A DNA stretch of 64,000 nucleotides, from the NCBI RefSeq assembly GCF_037975245.1, contig NC_092574.1, positions 15,601,213-15,665,212 on the forward strand, written 5' to 3'. Source of the stretch: Apostichopus japonicus. Taxonomy: Eukaryota; Echinodermata; Holothuroidea; Aspidochirotida; Stichopodidae. The notes beneath the pieces are model-generated. The model worked only from the letters and a program-made list of their open reading frames with translations. It made no database searches and had not been told where the DNA came from. Below, in pieces: positions 32,071-46,100 of the stretch (position 1 is its first letter; every line of letters starts with the position of its first letter). Made by a program: the position numbers and the translations under genes.

Positions 32071-32401
32071 TTTCGGTTGGCCAGCGTCAGCTGAGTAAAC
32101 CGTTGGATGTAAATATATTTTATATAAAAAAATAACAATATTTGTTTATATAGGACTGAAATAATTAAAAAGTGTTATTTACAATAAAATAAAGTGAAAA
32201 GATACGTGAAAATATAAAAATATATGATTATGGTGATATAGGAAAAAATATCTAAAATATAATAAACATGTGCTTGGGACGAGCCTGTCATGTCAGCCTC
32301 CATGAGGAAATAACACTCGAAACAACATACCTGTTGTTAGCACATGCCTGTGCGAAATTTAAGTGAACAGTACTCAATGTTCCGGGTGAGACCGTGATTA
32401 A
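32071..32401. promoter_or_regulatory. putative bidirectional COMMD8-GEMIN5 promoter
   Basis: The 331 bp between the divergent start codons must contain both 5' UTRs and probably both promoters. It is very AT-rich, with an ATATTTTATATAAAA stretch near 32111-32130, and has no CpG-island character. Sequence alone does not place transcription start sites. The short gap leaves little room for separate promoters unless unseen upstream exons exist. Confidence 0.55.
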
Positions 32402-35400
32402 ATGGCTTTTGAAGGTCTCCCACCCTCACCAAACTGGTACTCTAGTACAGCTAGTGATACAAATCAAGATGGTGTGCTGGCCTATGCATCCAGAAACTCT
32501 GTTTCACTTTTAAACATTTCGGACGATGGGCAAACGTTGATAGGGTACCTTCATGGTCATGAACAAAGAGTTGCTGCAGTTGCGTTCAATAAATTAGACA
32601 ACCAACTGCTAGCGACATGCGGTGATGACTGCATGGTCAAGGTCTGGAACTGGCATTCGAAGTCTGTAATTAAGGAACACAAAAGTCATGAGGTATGTCA
32701 TCCTTCAGGCTTCACACTCATGACACTTATACATTTTCTGCATCTCAGTCATGTAGCAAATTAGGCGTACAGTATGAGATGGCCTGAACTGCTTAGTTAC
32801 ACTGCTTACAGTACTGAATTTGTTGGCATAACTCACTTTTCCCCTCCCCCCTCCCCCAACTTCTTTTGTCATCTAGGCCTAACCACTTTACACCATAACA
32901 TAAGTCATTATGGTTCCAAACTCATGTTGTCCATGTACTGATTTTGTCAAAAGTCACTTTGTCATCACAGCATTATGTCTCATGCCAATGTTTCATTGTA
33001 TCATGCAGGAATGATATTATTAAGGGCAGCTGAGGCAATCTCATCCTTGAAACATTAAAAACACAGCCATATCACAGGAATTGCAGGGACAATAAATGCA
33101 ATAATGTTGGGGGAGGAATGGGTGTTGTTTCGGTTTCAAGAATGTGTTAGCTTTGAGGGGAAGGATGGGAATAAAATTAAGGGCAAGGGGTCAGCAGGAT
33201 TTTATTTGTTTTTAAGTGTACATGTAGTACATGTATGGCCTTTCTGATTGAGAGTGAGTTTGCTAAGTTGGGAGTGCACAGGTTCACATAGATCCCTACA
33301 TGCGGTCCACGAATAGATCCCTCTAGAGCTCACAAAAGTTGCAACATTTCCAGATATATCTAGCTCTCTTGGAGTAATTATAATGCACCAAAATGACAGA
33401 AAGAAAACTTAGACTGCAACTTTAATGTATCAGACTAGATCTTTAACCAAGCACTTCTCAGACACTGTTGTTCTTAACTTGTGTTAATTTTATCCTTTGA
33501 TAAGTGGAATTGTGGAAGGGTGATTTTGTATCAACTGATACTGAGAAAAGACATGTTGACTGCTCAAGGGTTGGTGTAACTCCCTTTATTTTACATCTCT
33601 TTTCAGTGGCCTCCAGTATATCCTCGTATTACAATATATACACATTAGTACATGAGCTGTCTGTAGCCACATCCACTAGGCTAGCTCTACAAACAGTATG
33701 GAATGCTACTTCATAGTTAAGGTTATAGATACTAGATAGGCTAACTTCTGTTGACCTAGCATGAACACCTGACAGTAACAAGAACAGCACACCTAGCAGT
33801 ACAACAATTCAGGTCTATACAGAGGATGCCAGGTAGGTTACCAGTATAAGATACCCTATAGTCAGACCATTGAAGACAACCAAACCATGGAATTGGTTGT
33901 CCTGAATACAACCCATCCGATTTCTTATAAGCTATATACTATATTTGTACTAGTTACCAAACATGTACCACTTTTTTAACCCATTCATGTTTGTTACAGA
34001 GTAAAGTGACTTGTGTGTCTTGGAATCCTAGCAATAAAGATGTCCTGACCACTGGTGATGATAAAGGAAATATTGTTTCCTGGAATCAGAGTGAAGATGA
34101 ATTAAAGTCTTGGTCACAAGAGAAGAATCCTATAGCCTGCCTTGCCTACTCTAACACTAATGAACAATATTTAGCTGTTGGGTGAGAGGTTTCACTTTGT
34201 ACTATATGCAATAAGAAGTTTCATTTTAGGCCCAATTTTTATTTTTATAGCAGAATCAAAATTGTTTGTTATGAAACCTGGATTATTTGTTTAGTGCCTT
34301 CAGTGAGTGTCTATTTGATAACTACAGTAGTTATTTGCATAATAAAATAAAGTGCATTTTATATAAAGTGCATTTTATATGAAGTGCATGTGCATGTTAT
34401 TAAGACTTCCTACAAAAGTGAGTGAAATACATGTGCCAAATGACATAATGTGACATAATCTTTTCATTGTGTTATCGTGTGAATGTCGAGTCCTGTCTGG
34501 GTTGTGTGAATTTATAAACATTCAGAATAACAACACTGCTGGCAAATAATGTATAAAGCAGTCCTTCATGGAATCTATTTAACTAAGACTCTTCCAACTA
34601 CTTTCAATTTTATGAATGAATCCAATTTGCATTTCTGTATACATGCCTTCTTCAAAATTCCATTTTATGTGGATGGATGTTTCATTTCATTTCATTTATT
34701 TTTCCATTTCCTCACAATGTTTATATAATAATATGACGGTGAAGACAATACCATGCAAAGAAAATAATAAGTAATAAATCATATAAAAGAAAAATAATGG
34801 AAATTACGGAGAGTAAATGGTGGAAGGGCTTGGAAGCCGTTGCTAGTACAAAAAGCCCACCAAAAATAAAGATAACAAGTATAAAGGATATGGGTATGAT
34901 AATAAAGCCCCTTACCAAGAAGACCTATACCACCCCCACCCCTAAACTAAAGAAAAAAGGCATTGTGATAATGTGGGAAATACTTAAAGTCAGAGACAAA
35001 TGTAGATCTATAGATGTTGATACTTGGATAGATTTGAAATATAAACTTCTCATATTAGATATATATTTCATAAGAATATGTAAGTTGTTAATTTTTATAT
35101 AAGGCAATTTGTTTCTCTTTCTGATAGCTACAAAAGTGGTAAAATATATGTCATTGACCTAAGTAAGAAGAAACCGACGGTTGTGTTGAAGCTGAGGGGT
35201 CATGATGACGAAGTCCAGTCCATGTGTTGGTCACCGACCTCGTCTCAAACGGCTAATGGCTCCTCTCTGTCTGACCTCGGAGCAGAAACGGAAACTTTAC
35301 TCCTCTCTGGAGGGAAAGATCAACATATAAGACTCTGGTCACTGTCTCAAGACAAGATGTTACATGCATTCAAATTGCCTGCTAAAGGGGGAAGCAGGTC

Positions 35401-38400
35401 AAGAAATCGAGGTGATGATGGCTCTTCTCGGGCTCGTCTGTGGGTTTCTGTATGGTGGCCTCACGATCAACCTAAACAGTTCCTATCAAGCTCATTTGGG
35501 TAACTGCTTTGATTTTTACATGTAGGAAGCATTTTCCGTATAATATGCAGACTTCCTTAAGAACCAGCAAAAATGATTAGAAATTACCTTTAATACTGGA
35601 GACATTATGTTTTGAAGTACATGGTCATTTGAGCAAAATATTGAGTATATTGGTTTTACATTTATATCTTGAGCTAATTCTAAAGATTATCACCCCCCCC
35701 CCCCACCTCCTTCCCCTTTCTAGCAAGTTTCATTGAAGGGAGACCCTACCAATGCTACCATACTGTACTTCCTTCTTCTATTGAAGAGATCCTTTACATA
35801 TTCTTTCCTGTTGTACTGTATGTGTTGTTCAACATTGTTTGATATTTGTGATGTTTATATAGATAGTTGAGGGATAAGCAAACTTTAACAGCATTTATGA
35901 GTTCAAGGGATCTTCATTTGTACAATGATTTATACATTGTTTACTGTTTCTTTATCTTCTTTTTGTGTATTCAGGGGTGATATTTTGTTATGGGATTTGA
36001 ACAAGAGTGGAAAGCAGAAGTGGGTCTCTTTAGGTCAAGGTTCCTCCGAAACGCACAACCGACCAGTTTTCTCTATTCTCCCAGTCAGAGACAAGTATTT
36101 CCTTACTTCATCGATGGACAGACAGGTATCTTCCTTGAATGTGTTTAAAACCAATGTTGCCAGCCTCAGAGTTGGCTGAGGAGGACGTTAAAAGCTTTGC
36201 AGATATTTGTCTGTAGAATTACCTATATTACAAGTGGATTGTTTTGTTCTTATTAAATAGATGTAGTTTAATGGAGACCTTGTTGAAGCTCCATTGAATT
36301 GGTTTTGCTATGCAAGAATGTAACAGTACATTTGAAAGTAGCCTGTTTGATGTGCAAGGTTAAAGAAGTTTTCCTTATAGGAAGTCCCATTTTGGCTCAG
36401 GCATAACAGACCTGTACATTAAACGTTAAAGTCATGTGAGCTGAACTCCAGCATTGGTAGAGCTTTAAATATATGGATCATGTACTGCTCACATTAATAT
36501 CGAATGAATTATCAACAGGTGTTACCAAGGCTTGTTTTCTTCTTAATGGCGGAAACGTACTCATTCTCTCTTCTTTTATTTCCTAAGTTTATTATCGTAC
36601 ATTTGTTGCTTGTTTGACCGCCGTGTGGACGACAGTTCAGATCATCTGTGGGTCGACAGAACAAACAAACATTTCAGATATCAAACATGATTACAGTTAA
36701 TTGGTCACTGCTCTTCATTTTTCCTTTCCTTCAGCTGATACTGTGGGATAGGGAGACCTGTGCCCCTCATTGGTCCACCCCTACCCTGGGGGGATTCATC
36801 TATCAGTTGGCAGTCGCCCCCCAGGATACAGCCACCATTGCCATGGGTGTTGGGGATAACATGATCAGGGTCTGGAATACACAAGGAAGGGGTGCATCCT
36901 GCAAGTCCACTTCACTGTGGCAAGGACTGAAATCAAAAGTTACTGCTGTGAGTATAATGCAGAGTCTATAATTTAAAGAAACCCTACTTAATGCTGGATT
37001 GGGGGTGGGGGGGGGTGGGGAGGTGTGAACAAATGTCATTTAGGGATGACATAGGCCTACAAACTGATATTTATGTGTCCCTTGTAGCTTCCCAGCGATA
37101 TGAAAATTTGCTTCATTTAGTCTGAAATTTGTTGGATGATGTTTAATGGTAGAACATTTGTAGTAAGATGTAGATATCTATGCTGGTTAGAGCACGATAT
37201 GAATTTGTTATCATTAAAGTGGGATGGATTGTTGAAATTTTAATGTACTGTAATGTGCGTTTGGATGCCATACAGTAGTAAGCATGAGCACACGGCTGCA
37301 CGAGAAGGTCCTGCCAAATTGACCGAATTTGCTGATAAAATCACTAGGTGTAAGTTACACTAATGAAATGTCAGCAACTGATCTTACGTGAATGTTATGA
37401 GTGTTGTCCCAAAATATACCAGAATTATATGAAATAATGATCACTCAAGTTCAGAAGTCCATAACGATCTTACTACCTTCATTCACTTATAAACACACTC
37501 TTTCATCTAATTTAATGAATTGTGGTCATCAAAGTGACAGATCTGTAAAGTAAGGTAGGATGTAAGAAGTGTTTTGATCAATGTCATCAGCTCGGTAAAT
37601 TTTCACCAATTTAAGAGGGTTATTGATATCTGTATTTCCTTGGCATGGTGACCTCTGCCGATGTATTTACCTAAAGTTCCTTTCCCATCACTTCCATTTC
37701 CATTCCTGAGGAATGTTGTTTCGTTTGATGAAGTGCTATACGAAAGACAAGTACTGTTAAATGCCCTCAGCTGGGAGGAATAACCAATTATTCATAGCAA
37801 AGTTGGTTTTTTTTTTTACTAATAATTTTAAAATAGATCTGCTGGCATCCAGAGAGGGAAGGACTCTTAGCATTTGGTACCGAAGATGGTAGAATTGGAA
37901 TGTTTACTTCAATCAACCCTACGTAAGTTTTGATAGGTATTTTTATAAGGATTTGACCTTGCATAGAAGTCAGAGGAGTTTGGTTAATGGGGGGGGGGGG
38001 GGAGGGGAGGGAATATTCCTTGCATATAGCCATCACATATAAAAATAAATAAAAGACAAGTTTGGGAAATGCATTTTTGATGTGGTAGTGGCCAGAGGTA
38101 ACACAAGTGGTGGCAAAATCATTCTTACCACTGATTTGAAATCTTTCTTATTTCTCTTTTGCCTTCCCTGTCTTCACCTTTCTTGCTTTCTTGCTATTAG
38201 TTTGCTTTTAATAGTCAGACCTATATTTTCATATGAAATTCCTTCTCATCAGAGCAAGTTTGCTATTGGTTTTTGCTGTGATACTTCATACAGAGAAAAG
38301 GGCAGGCTACAGCAGCCCCTTATCATCCCACTTTTGATATGTTGCCTATTATTAAAGAATGAAGAATGTAACCATGAGGTGATAAACATGTTTCATGTAA

Positions 38401-41400
38401 ACCAACAGTTATTTGTTTTTTTTACATTTTGTTCAAAAAGCTGAACTTTTTCTACTAAAAGTGGATATTAAACAATTTCTGTAATTCTTGGTTCAAAGGA
38501 CACCTGACCTAGATAGTGAGAGCTGTGAGAACCACTCATTGAAGGTTACAGAATTAAACTGCTGTAAATAACCTAGCGGTGTATCCAGTAATTTATGAAT
38601 GGTGGGGGAGGGGGGGGGGGGAGGTGGCAGGCAAGCATCACTAGATACTTAAACTTATACAAAAGTAGCAAAAGAAGAGCTCTGGTGAGATATAAGGAAT
38701 GCAAGCACATGAAACAAGAGTGATCAGTTTACAGAAACACAGAAAATGTACTTATGAGCCCAAGGAAGATGTTTTCTATGTATTTATTTCCAGTGTATTT
38801 TCCATTTCAGCAAGGCACCTATCTTATCAAGAACCTTTCATAAGAAGACTGTCTATTCTCTTTCTTTCGGCCCTTATTGCTATATAAAAAAGGGTAAGTC
38901 GGAAATGTGAAATTTTAGGCAGTTTTGAGATGTCCCTGTAAAGCCACTACAGTACAAAATAGTGATCACAATGCACAGTTTATATATTCAATATGGAAAG
39001 AATTATATAGTTAAGGTCACACTATGTGTGAACGTTTGAATGTGCTTGTAATTTGTCCAGAAATGTCCGTCAGAGATTCCTCTAAGGAATTCTCAGAGAT
39101 TTCAGAGACTGCAGCTTATCAAGTTTCACAGAACTTGAGAGGCATAGGCTAGAGATCCCCATTGAAACTTTGAATTAATTCAAGACCTTAAATATAATCT
39201 AATGATTCATACATTTACTATTCCTGTTGTAGTTTTAGGACAGAATAATGTAAGGAATTAAGCATTGCTCATTACATCACACATTCAACTTGTCTCAATT
39301 TTTTCTTCTTTTCTTCGCTTTACTCCGCTGTCATCAACAGATGATGATGGCGACAAGGCTGAAAATGAAGTCATGATCTGCCTGTATAGCTGTGGAGGTG
39401 AAGGGGTGGTTTATCAGCACCATGCTACCAGTCTGAATGAGGAAGCGGTGTGTATCGATACTATTATAAGGAGCACCAACACTTTGCAAGTAAGTACTAA
39501 TACCTTCTCCATTCCCGACAGCTTCCCCTTTACGAGCTTCTCACATTAATTTTCCAGGTTTCGTGCACTCTCTCAAAATCATTTTCTTCAACTCTCAAGA
39601 CAAATATTAACTCGTTAATCAATGAATCATCATATTGTAAACCAATCCTAAGGTACCAGTCCTGAAGGAAAAAATTTGAAACAATGCAATAAATTATTCA
39701 TAAAAAGAATTTGCTTCTACAACCGTAGGAAGGATGGTGTTAGTAGAAGAATGAATATTGTAGGTATTGTGCATGCATATGGCAACATTAATGTTAAAGG
39801 GGTATTCTGGTGACAGACAATTTGAACTTTTATTGAAGAGGAAAATATTCCACACTGCAAGTTGAAAACCCCATCTGAATATCATGCCCCAAACTTGAGA
39901 TATGTTTGATTGAATGCGACCGTTTTTGACTGGCTAAACCCTCAACTACTCCAGGAAGTTGGATCACAGTCTGGGGGTCTGTGATATCATCTAGGCAAAT
40001 GCTCTTTGGAGGCTTTGCTTATGCTATTATAATTATCTTGTTGATTTATCCTTAAAACCTGATTCATTTGGAATGTTTGCATAGCTGTCAAAGTTCTCTG
40101 TACTTAGCATTTCATCAAAATGCATCTTTTTGTAGAAATATTCTTTTTGTTTGTGAATAAATGATTGAGATATTATAAAGAAAGACAAAAGACATTTTCA
40201 GCGGAACTGCCATGATGACATCATCCAGTCTGCTGTTGCCAGATGCAATTTACAAAATATCACTAAATTATAAAAATTCATATCTTCATGATTGTCAGCA
40301 TTTTTGTTCAGCAATCAACCTTAGCAACCAGAATATTGTTATAAATGTTTAGTAGTCAAGAGTGGAAGAACTTAACATTTGACCTCTGGATAGCTAGTTC
40401 TGTTCTCTATCAATCAAGCTAACCAGCTCTTAGTTGATATCGATCCCTAAATAGCCATTTCTTTACTGAGGTTGCCAGTATAATCTCTTTTTCTTTTCAA
40501 ACTTTAGGAAGTTTATAAAACAACAAAGTTTCATCTTTTTCTCTCTTCACTTTGTTAGCACATGCTCCCATTGAGGTCAGAGGTCAGTTGGAGGTCTGAC
40601 AGGTCATTTGTTGCCATTGGTAACGATGATGGGTAAGTTGTCTTTTTCTTCTTTCTTGTATCATTCGTTTTTAAATTTTGATAAGAAAAACAAAACCAAG
40701 CATGATTTGTTTCTTCAAAAATAAATACTAGGTTCTTTTAGCTTCTCATACCTATGATGTTACAAAAATACCTTGTTAGTTTAAGTGTTTAAATATACAG
40801 TTGTCTTGTTTTTTCCTTCTGTTTTTGTGTTTAGCTTTCATTTTTTTGGCATTCTGAAAGAAATGCTAATTGGCTGAAGTGATGTTGTGACTGGATTAAA
40901 CCTTGTGGTTAACTTTATTGTGTTATTATTAACTAGATGGTGGAGTCACTAACATCTGTATCATATAAAGTTTAAGAGATGAAGATCCTTCTCAGATCTT
41001 GTTTATACAAAACCCCAATAAATTTATTTGTCTTTTGTTTTGTTTCCATTTCTCTTTTCATAGATCCATAGAAATATTAGGAGCTCCTCATCTTCTTCTG
41101 CTGTGTACCATCCAGGTCCACCATAAAATTATTAATTGCCTTCAGTGGTTTCCCTCTCAAATTCCTCAAGGTCAAAGTTCACTATGGTTCTGCTTGGCGT
41201 CAGGGTCGAATGAAACTGTAGTGCATGTTCATGACCTGTCCAACGTGCTCGGTAAGAAATGGTGATCATGAAATGAAATATGATTTGATTTACATTAAAT
41301 CCTAAGATAAATTAAAGAGATCCTAATTTCAATTGAACAAGAACAAAACCATGCAAAATTAAAAAGTGGGGAGACAAACACAGTTAAGTCGTTTTGAGGT

Positions 41401-43115
41401 GGCGCTTCATTATAACATCAATTTTGTTGTACTGACCAAACCATTAAATTCCAACACATTGCCCCCAACTCCAGCCTATCCATTCCAGGATACACTCCAG
41501 GCATGCCTGATAATGCTGACTTCAAGACACTCATTATATTCATCATGATCCATCTTTGCATCTACATTTAAACATTAAATGCCCACAAAGGTTCAAAGTT
41601 CAATTTTTCTCATGTTACTTGTTTTTGTTTCTGGATGTCTTCTAGTTTTATCGTAATAGGTAATATATGAAAATATCGGGAAGCTACAGTGGAATGTCTT
41701 TTGCTGTTTTGTAATTATACATTAGATTGATAAATTAATGGTTAGAATGGTATTTGATCCCATTATGTAGTAAGGAATATGCAACTCTGGACTGCTCCCT
41801 GACAGCTTAGCAATTCAAGCCCAATGTGTATGACTATCCATGTCAACTGTTTTTCTTGCTAGGGTGGCAGAGTTCAGATTTTGAAATAGGGATTGCCACC
41901 GACTTCAATGTTCAAACTGAATCCTTTGTGCTGCAAAGGACTGTAAAAACATAAACCTTTCAAGCCACTGCTTCAAATCCAATTTTTTTCATCCAATAAC
42001 TTCTTTTTCTTATTTCAGTCTGTGTTAATATTCATTTTTGTTTCTCTAATAGTCAGTGACGTCATTTATTAGTATTCCATTTCAATTCCATAAAGTGCAT
42101 TTTTTAATTTTTTCATCTTACATCTTTAAATTTGTTCCTAGGTCAAGAGACATTGATCCCAATGCCAGCTCCAATCAGTTCTGCTTTCAGGAGTCTTAAC
42201 GGACACATGCTTAGAGTAACAACTTTACAGTGGAATCCATTGGCTGATGGAAAGCTGGCATCTGTGTCCTATGATGGCACTGCTCAGGTATGAATCTCTC
42301 AGCTACAGTTTAATAAAGTAGGAATCCATGACAGACATTTTGAAAAAATACATGAACAAATTTGAAGGAAGTCTGGACAAGGCATCACAGCTTATTATCG
42401 TATCGTGAAGTTTCGTTCGGCCAGTAGCAGTTCAAGTGGGGTTGTTTGACAGTTTATTTATTGTCACCCTTGGTTTATTTTCACAATAGGTAAATTCCCC
42501 CCCCCCCAAAAAAAAAATAACATGAAAAAGTGTCAACAAATTTGCCACATTAGATCTTTCAACATTATTTTGAAAAAGTGATGTGTCTTTGGAATTGGGA
42601 ATCACAGCCAGAGTCGTACTTTGAAGAATTTGTTTGTGTTTGCAAGGTAACAGTTTCTATCTAGTGAAAAGTGAAACTAATTTTGTTTATTGTTAGTTTA
42701 ATATCGTACTGATGTCAAAATATTTCTTCCTGCCACAAGAAATTTCAACTTTGTTGACTTTTTCTTGAAATATTTGAGTACTGTCTGTCATAAACATTTG
42801 TGAAAACAAACATTGTTTCATGTACAAAACCTGCTATATACATCTTTTGTATTTGTGTATGCATTTGGCTATGTTTGCATAGCACCCATTGCATTGTCAG
42901 TGTTACTAAATACATTATTTTGTGCTGCTGACATTGGTTACAGATCTGGGATGTTGATTCAGGAGAGGCTTTGGCCAATTTCAGGGGCCACCAGGGGCGC
43001 CTCCTCTCCGTGGCCTGGAGTCACCTGGATCCAGACATTCTCTTTACTGGCGGTGAAGATTTCTGCGTCATGAAATGGAAGATATCAGAATGTACTCACA
43101 AGCAGCCACCAAAAG
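32402..43115 (+). CDS. GEMIN5: GEMIN5 exons 1-12: double WD40 propeller
   Basis: These exons encode residues 1 to about 702, a run of WD40 repeats visible as GH...W.P...(S/T)G..D....(I/V)W units, for example GHEQRV...GDDCMVKVW, GHDDEV...GGKDQHIRLW and GHQGRL...GGEDFCVMKW. In human Gemin5 this double propeller binds the cap and the Sm-site AUUUUUG. RNA-contacting residues known in human have counterparts here: W12 and Y13 (human W14, Y15), F353 and Y355 (F381, Y383), Y640 (Y660) and R664 (R684). Human K641 corresponds to R621, a conservative change. Introns range from about 290 bp to 1.7 kb; one (39490-40558) contains a family A repeat copy. Confidence 0.93.
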
Positions 43116-46100
43116 GTAAGTTGAAGCACCCAGTAGAACAGAGCATAACAGAGATCTATTGCTAGAAACTAGAAGCAACGCAGATCAATTCTGAGAGGTT
43201 CCAACATTCAAAACCTGGCCACAAGAAATTTCTTTGCCGTTTTCAAAAGTTGTTTATTATTTTCTCTTCAAGTTTTCCATTGTTTATATACACAATAAAT
43301 TGTCTATAACAAGGTTAATATTCTCTACAAGTTTTCCTATTTGTGAAAAAAACATCATTGCTACAGCCTAGGTGTAAAGCACTTTTGTAGGATATGCAGG
43401 GATCTAGCCTTCTTGTCTGGAGAAGGTTGACACGAAATATATCTATTGGCTTTCCAATGGTAATGTCTGTTACCAATACTTACTACAGGGAATTATTTAG
43501 TTTGTGTAGCAGTTTTGAAGGCTCCTGACTTTGTCCCTTATTAAATGATATGGTTCCTGTGTCCAAAAACTGCTATGCATCTTGACACTTGTATAGCAAC
43601 TTGCCCATATTTGTGTAGCATTTATCGATGCAATACTGGATGAGTTATTCCCTGTACTGAGATTAGACAAGGACTCCAACAGAGTACTTGCAGCAAGACT
43701 TGCTATCATACTAGAGCAGCAACCAAGAATCAAGATGGGAAGTAAGAATCCCTAGTATAAAGAAGTGATACCTGTTACCAAGCAAGAACATATATCTGTG
43801 TTGCAGGAAAATAAAAGGAAAGTGAAGTAGTAACATTGAATATGACATTGCATTGTCACTTTTAGATGGGCCTTTTAAACCAGAACAAACACCTCTGAAG
43901 ACAAATGAAGGACACCAGTGAGTTAGCAAAAGTAGATCTTAATAATTTCAAAAAAATAGTAACAACTGCCATGCCTTTTGAAATTGTAAATTATTCCAAC
44001 CCTGAATCCTGTTTAAAAGTGCAAACATTGCCTTCAAATGGTGATCGATATCTGCAACAAATGAATTTGTTTGTCCCTTTTCAAAACAGACAAGAAAGAA
44101 CTGAATCTCAAGTTTTACAACTCTGGTGCATCAAATAGGGAAGGAAAGAAGAAGAAAAATAAAAGCAAAGGATCGTCTGTCTTCTCCAAGGGGGCAATCA
44201 AATCTACATCTTCAAATGAAGGTACCTCGCCCTCACCCATGAATGGTAAAGATGTCTGGTTGACGAACGGCGGGCTCGATGCGACAGCCAAAACTGTTTC
44301 AGAAATGAAAGATACAACTCCCAAATCGCCGTCAACCTTTCCGAGTGTTCCCGAAAAGGATTTGAAACAAATCGTTGAACTCCTGGAGGAGAAGAAAAGA
44401 GAACTTAGTCTAGAAGGAGTAGCAGATGGGTTGTCGAGAGGATTGGAGAGTAAGAGTGGTGAGGTCACAGATGGTAGAGGTCTGGATCCAGCAGGGTGTC
44501 ATGTCAAGGATGGGGAAGATGAAGGAAAGGATGCAAAGAAACATTTCGAAGAGGCAGACACTTGGGAAGATGTGCAAAAAGGTTAGTGCTAACTACTTGT
44601 ATTAAAATTACTTGGCAGTTCTATTTATTAGAGAATGTACTTTACAAATTAAAGTGATATTGGAAATATTTGTAGTAAAAGTCCATTTTTGAGTATAAAG
44701 TCATAATGTAAATATTTTAGCTCTTGCAGTAAGATTGTACTCATTAAGTTTTGTAATATAGCAGACTTTGAATACACTGAGCACACTACATGGCTAGATA
44801 GTTGGTCAAGCTACATGCCACATATGTACCAAGGTTTTCGTGTGTTGTTTCATTTACCTCAAGATGTTGAACCCATTTAGCTTCATGTTGTACAATGGTG
44901 TTTGGAATAAGTTGGCAGTTTAACATACAGTGCACATATTTACATAAATGTATAAGTTTTCCAATGTAGGTTTTATTAAACCTTTGCAAGCTCAACACAG
45001 TGTCTTGAAAAGTATGTTATAGAAATAATTACTCATGTTCTTCATAGTGGGAAGCAAAACCAAGAGAAAGAAGGGCAAGTCGTATTTTCCTGTCTGCAGT
45101 CAACTGGACAATAGAGGGAAGCATTGGTTCTTGAAAGACTGTGTGGATATAGCTGAAAGGAAGTATGGTAAGCAAAATGTACAGGCTGTCACACTGTGAG
45201 ATTGACACCCTCTTGGCACATGTAAAAGCACCATTCACTTGCCCCCTACCCCCCCAAGGGAGTAAGTCCATCCATTAATTCATTAATTGGTACGATCTAT
45301 GGATTGAGTACACAATTTCATGATGGCCCTACAAGGTCAAATGTTTTACTTGTGGTACATGGATGTATATCTATTGCATCTTATGGTACAAACTGAGGTA
45401 TGATTATTACTTGAAAGACGACACCTCAGACCTTTATTTAAGATGGTATACACCTAGTGAATTTTAGTGGACCTTGTGTGGTACAATCATTACGTGAAGA
45501 ACGGTACCTCAACGTTTCTTGTCTTTGATGAATGTTTACTTTTATTTGACAGGAAAAACCACAGAACTGCTACATCAGGATTCAGTTCCTGCAGGACTAT
45601 TCACCTCCAGAAAAGATCTTAGCCAAACCATGACAATTGAAGGTAGGACCAAAGAACCAAAACTCTTTTGGATGCTGTAATCCTTCCTAATGCTGTCCTT
45701 TTTCCTTTTTCTGAAAAATGTCTGTACTGTACATGTATGATGTTACTTCATGATTTTGAAAATGGACTGAAAAAATGTGCTTTATTATTGGTTGCACAGA
45801 ATGACAGATCTGTAGTGTGACCCCTGAATAGCACCACCAGCAAAAAAAAGAAAGTACAAATATGGATTGGCAGCACTCAGGATTGGATATGATGCTTGTG
45901 GTAAAGGGTAAAAAACATCAATTCATTGTAGAAGAATAAAACCAAGCAAGACTTCCTATTTTCTTTCTCCATAGGTGTCCAAACATTGGTTCTTTATACC
46001 CTCCATTTCTGAAGAATTTGTGTTATTTAATTAAGATGTTGTGTTAATTCCTAAATAACTTTTTAACCTTTAGGGAATCATCACCAAGAACATGGCAACA

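Noticed and set aside
43901-44138. Alternative first coding frame at 43905 ahead of GEMIN5 exon 13
   Set aside because: It runs through the intron 3' end and is out of frame with the conserved exon, which starts cleanly after the AG at 44088-44089.
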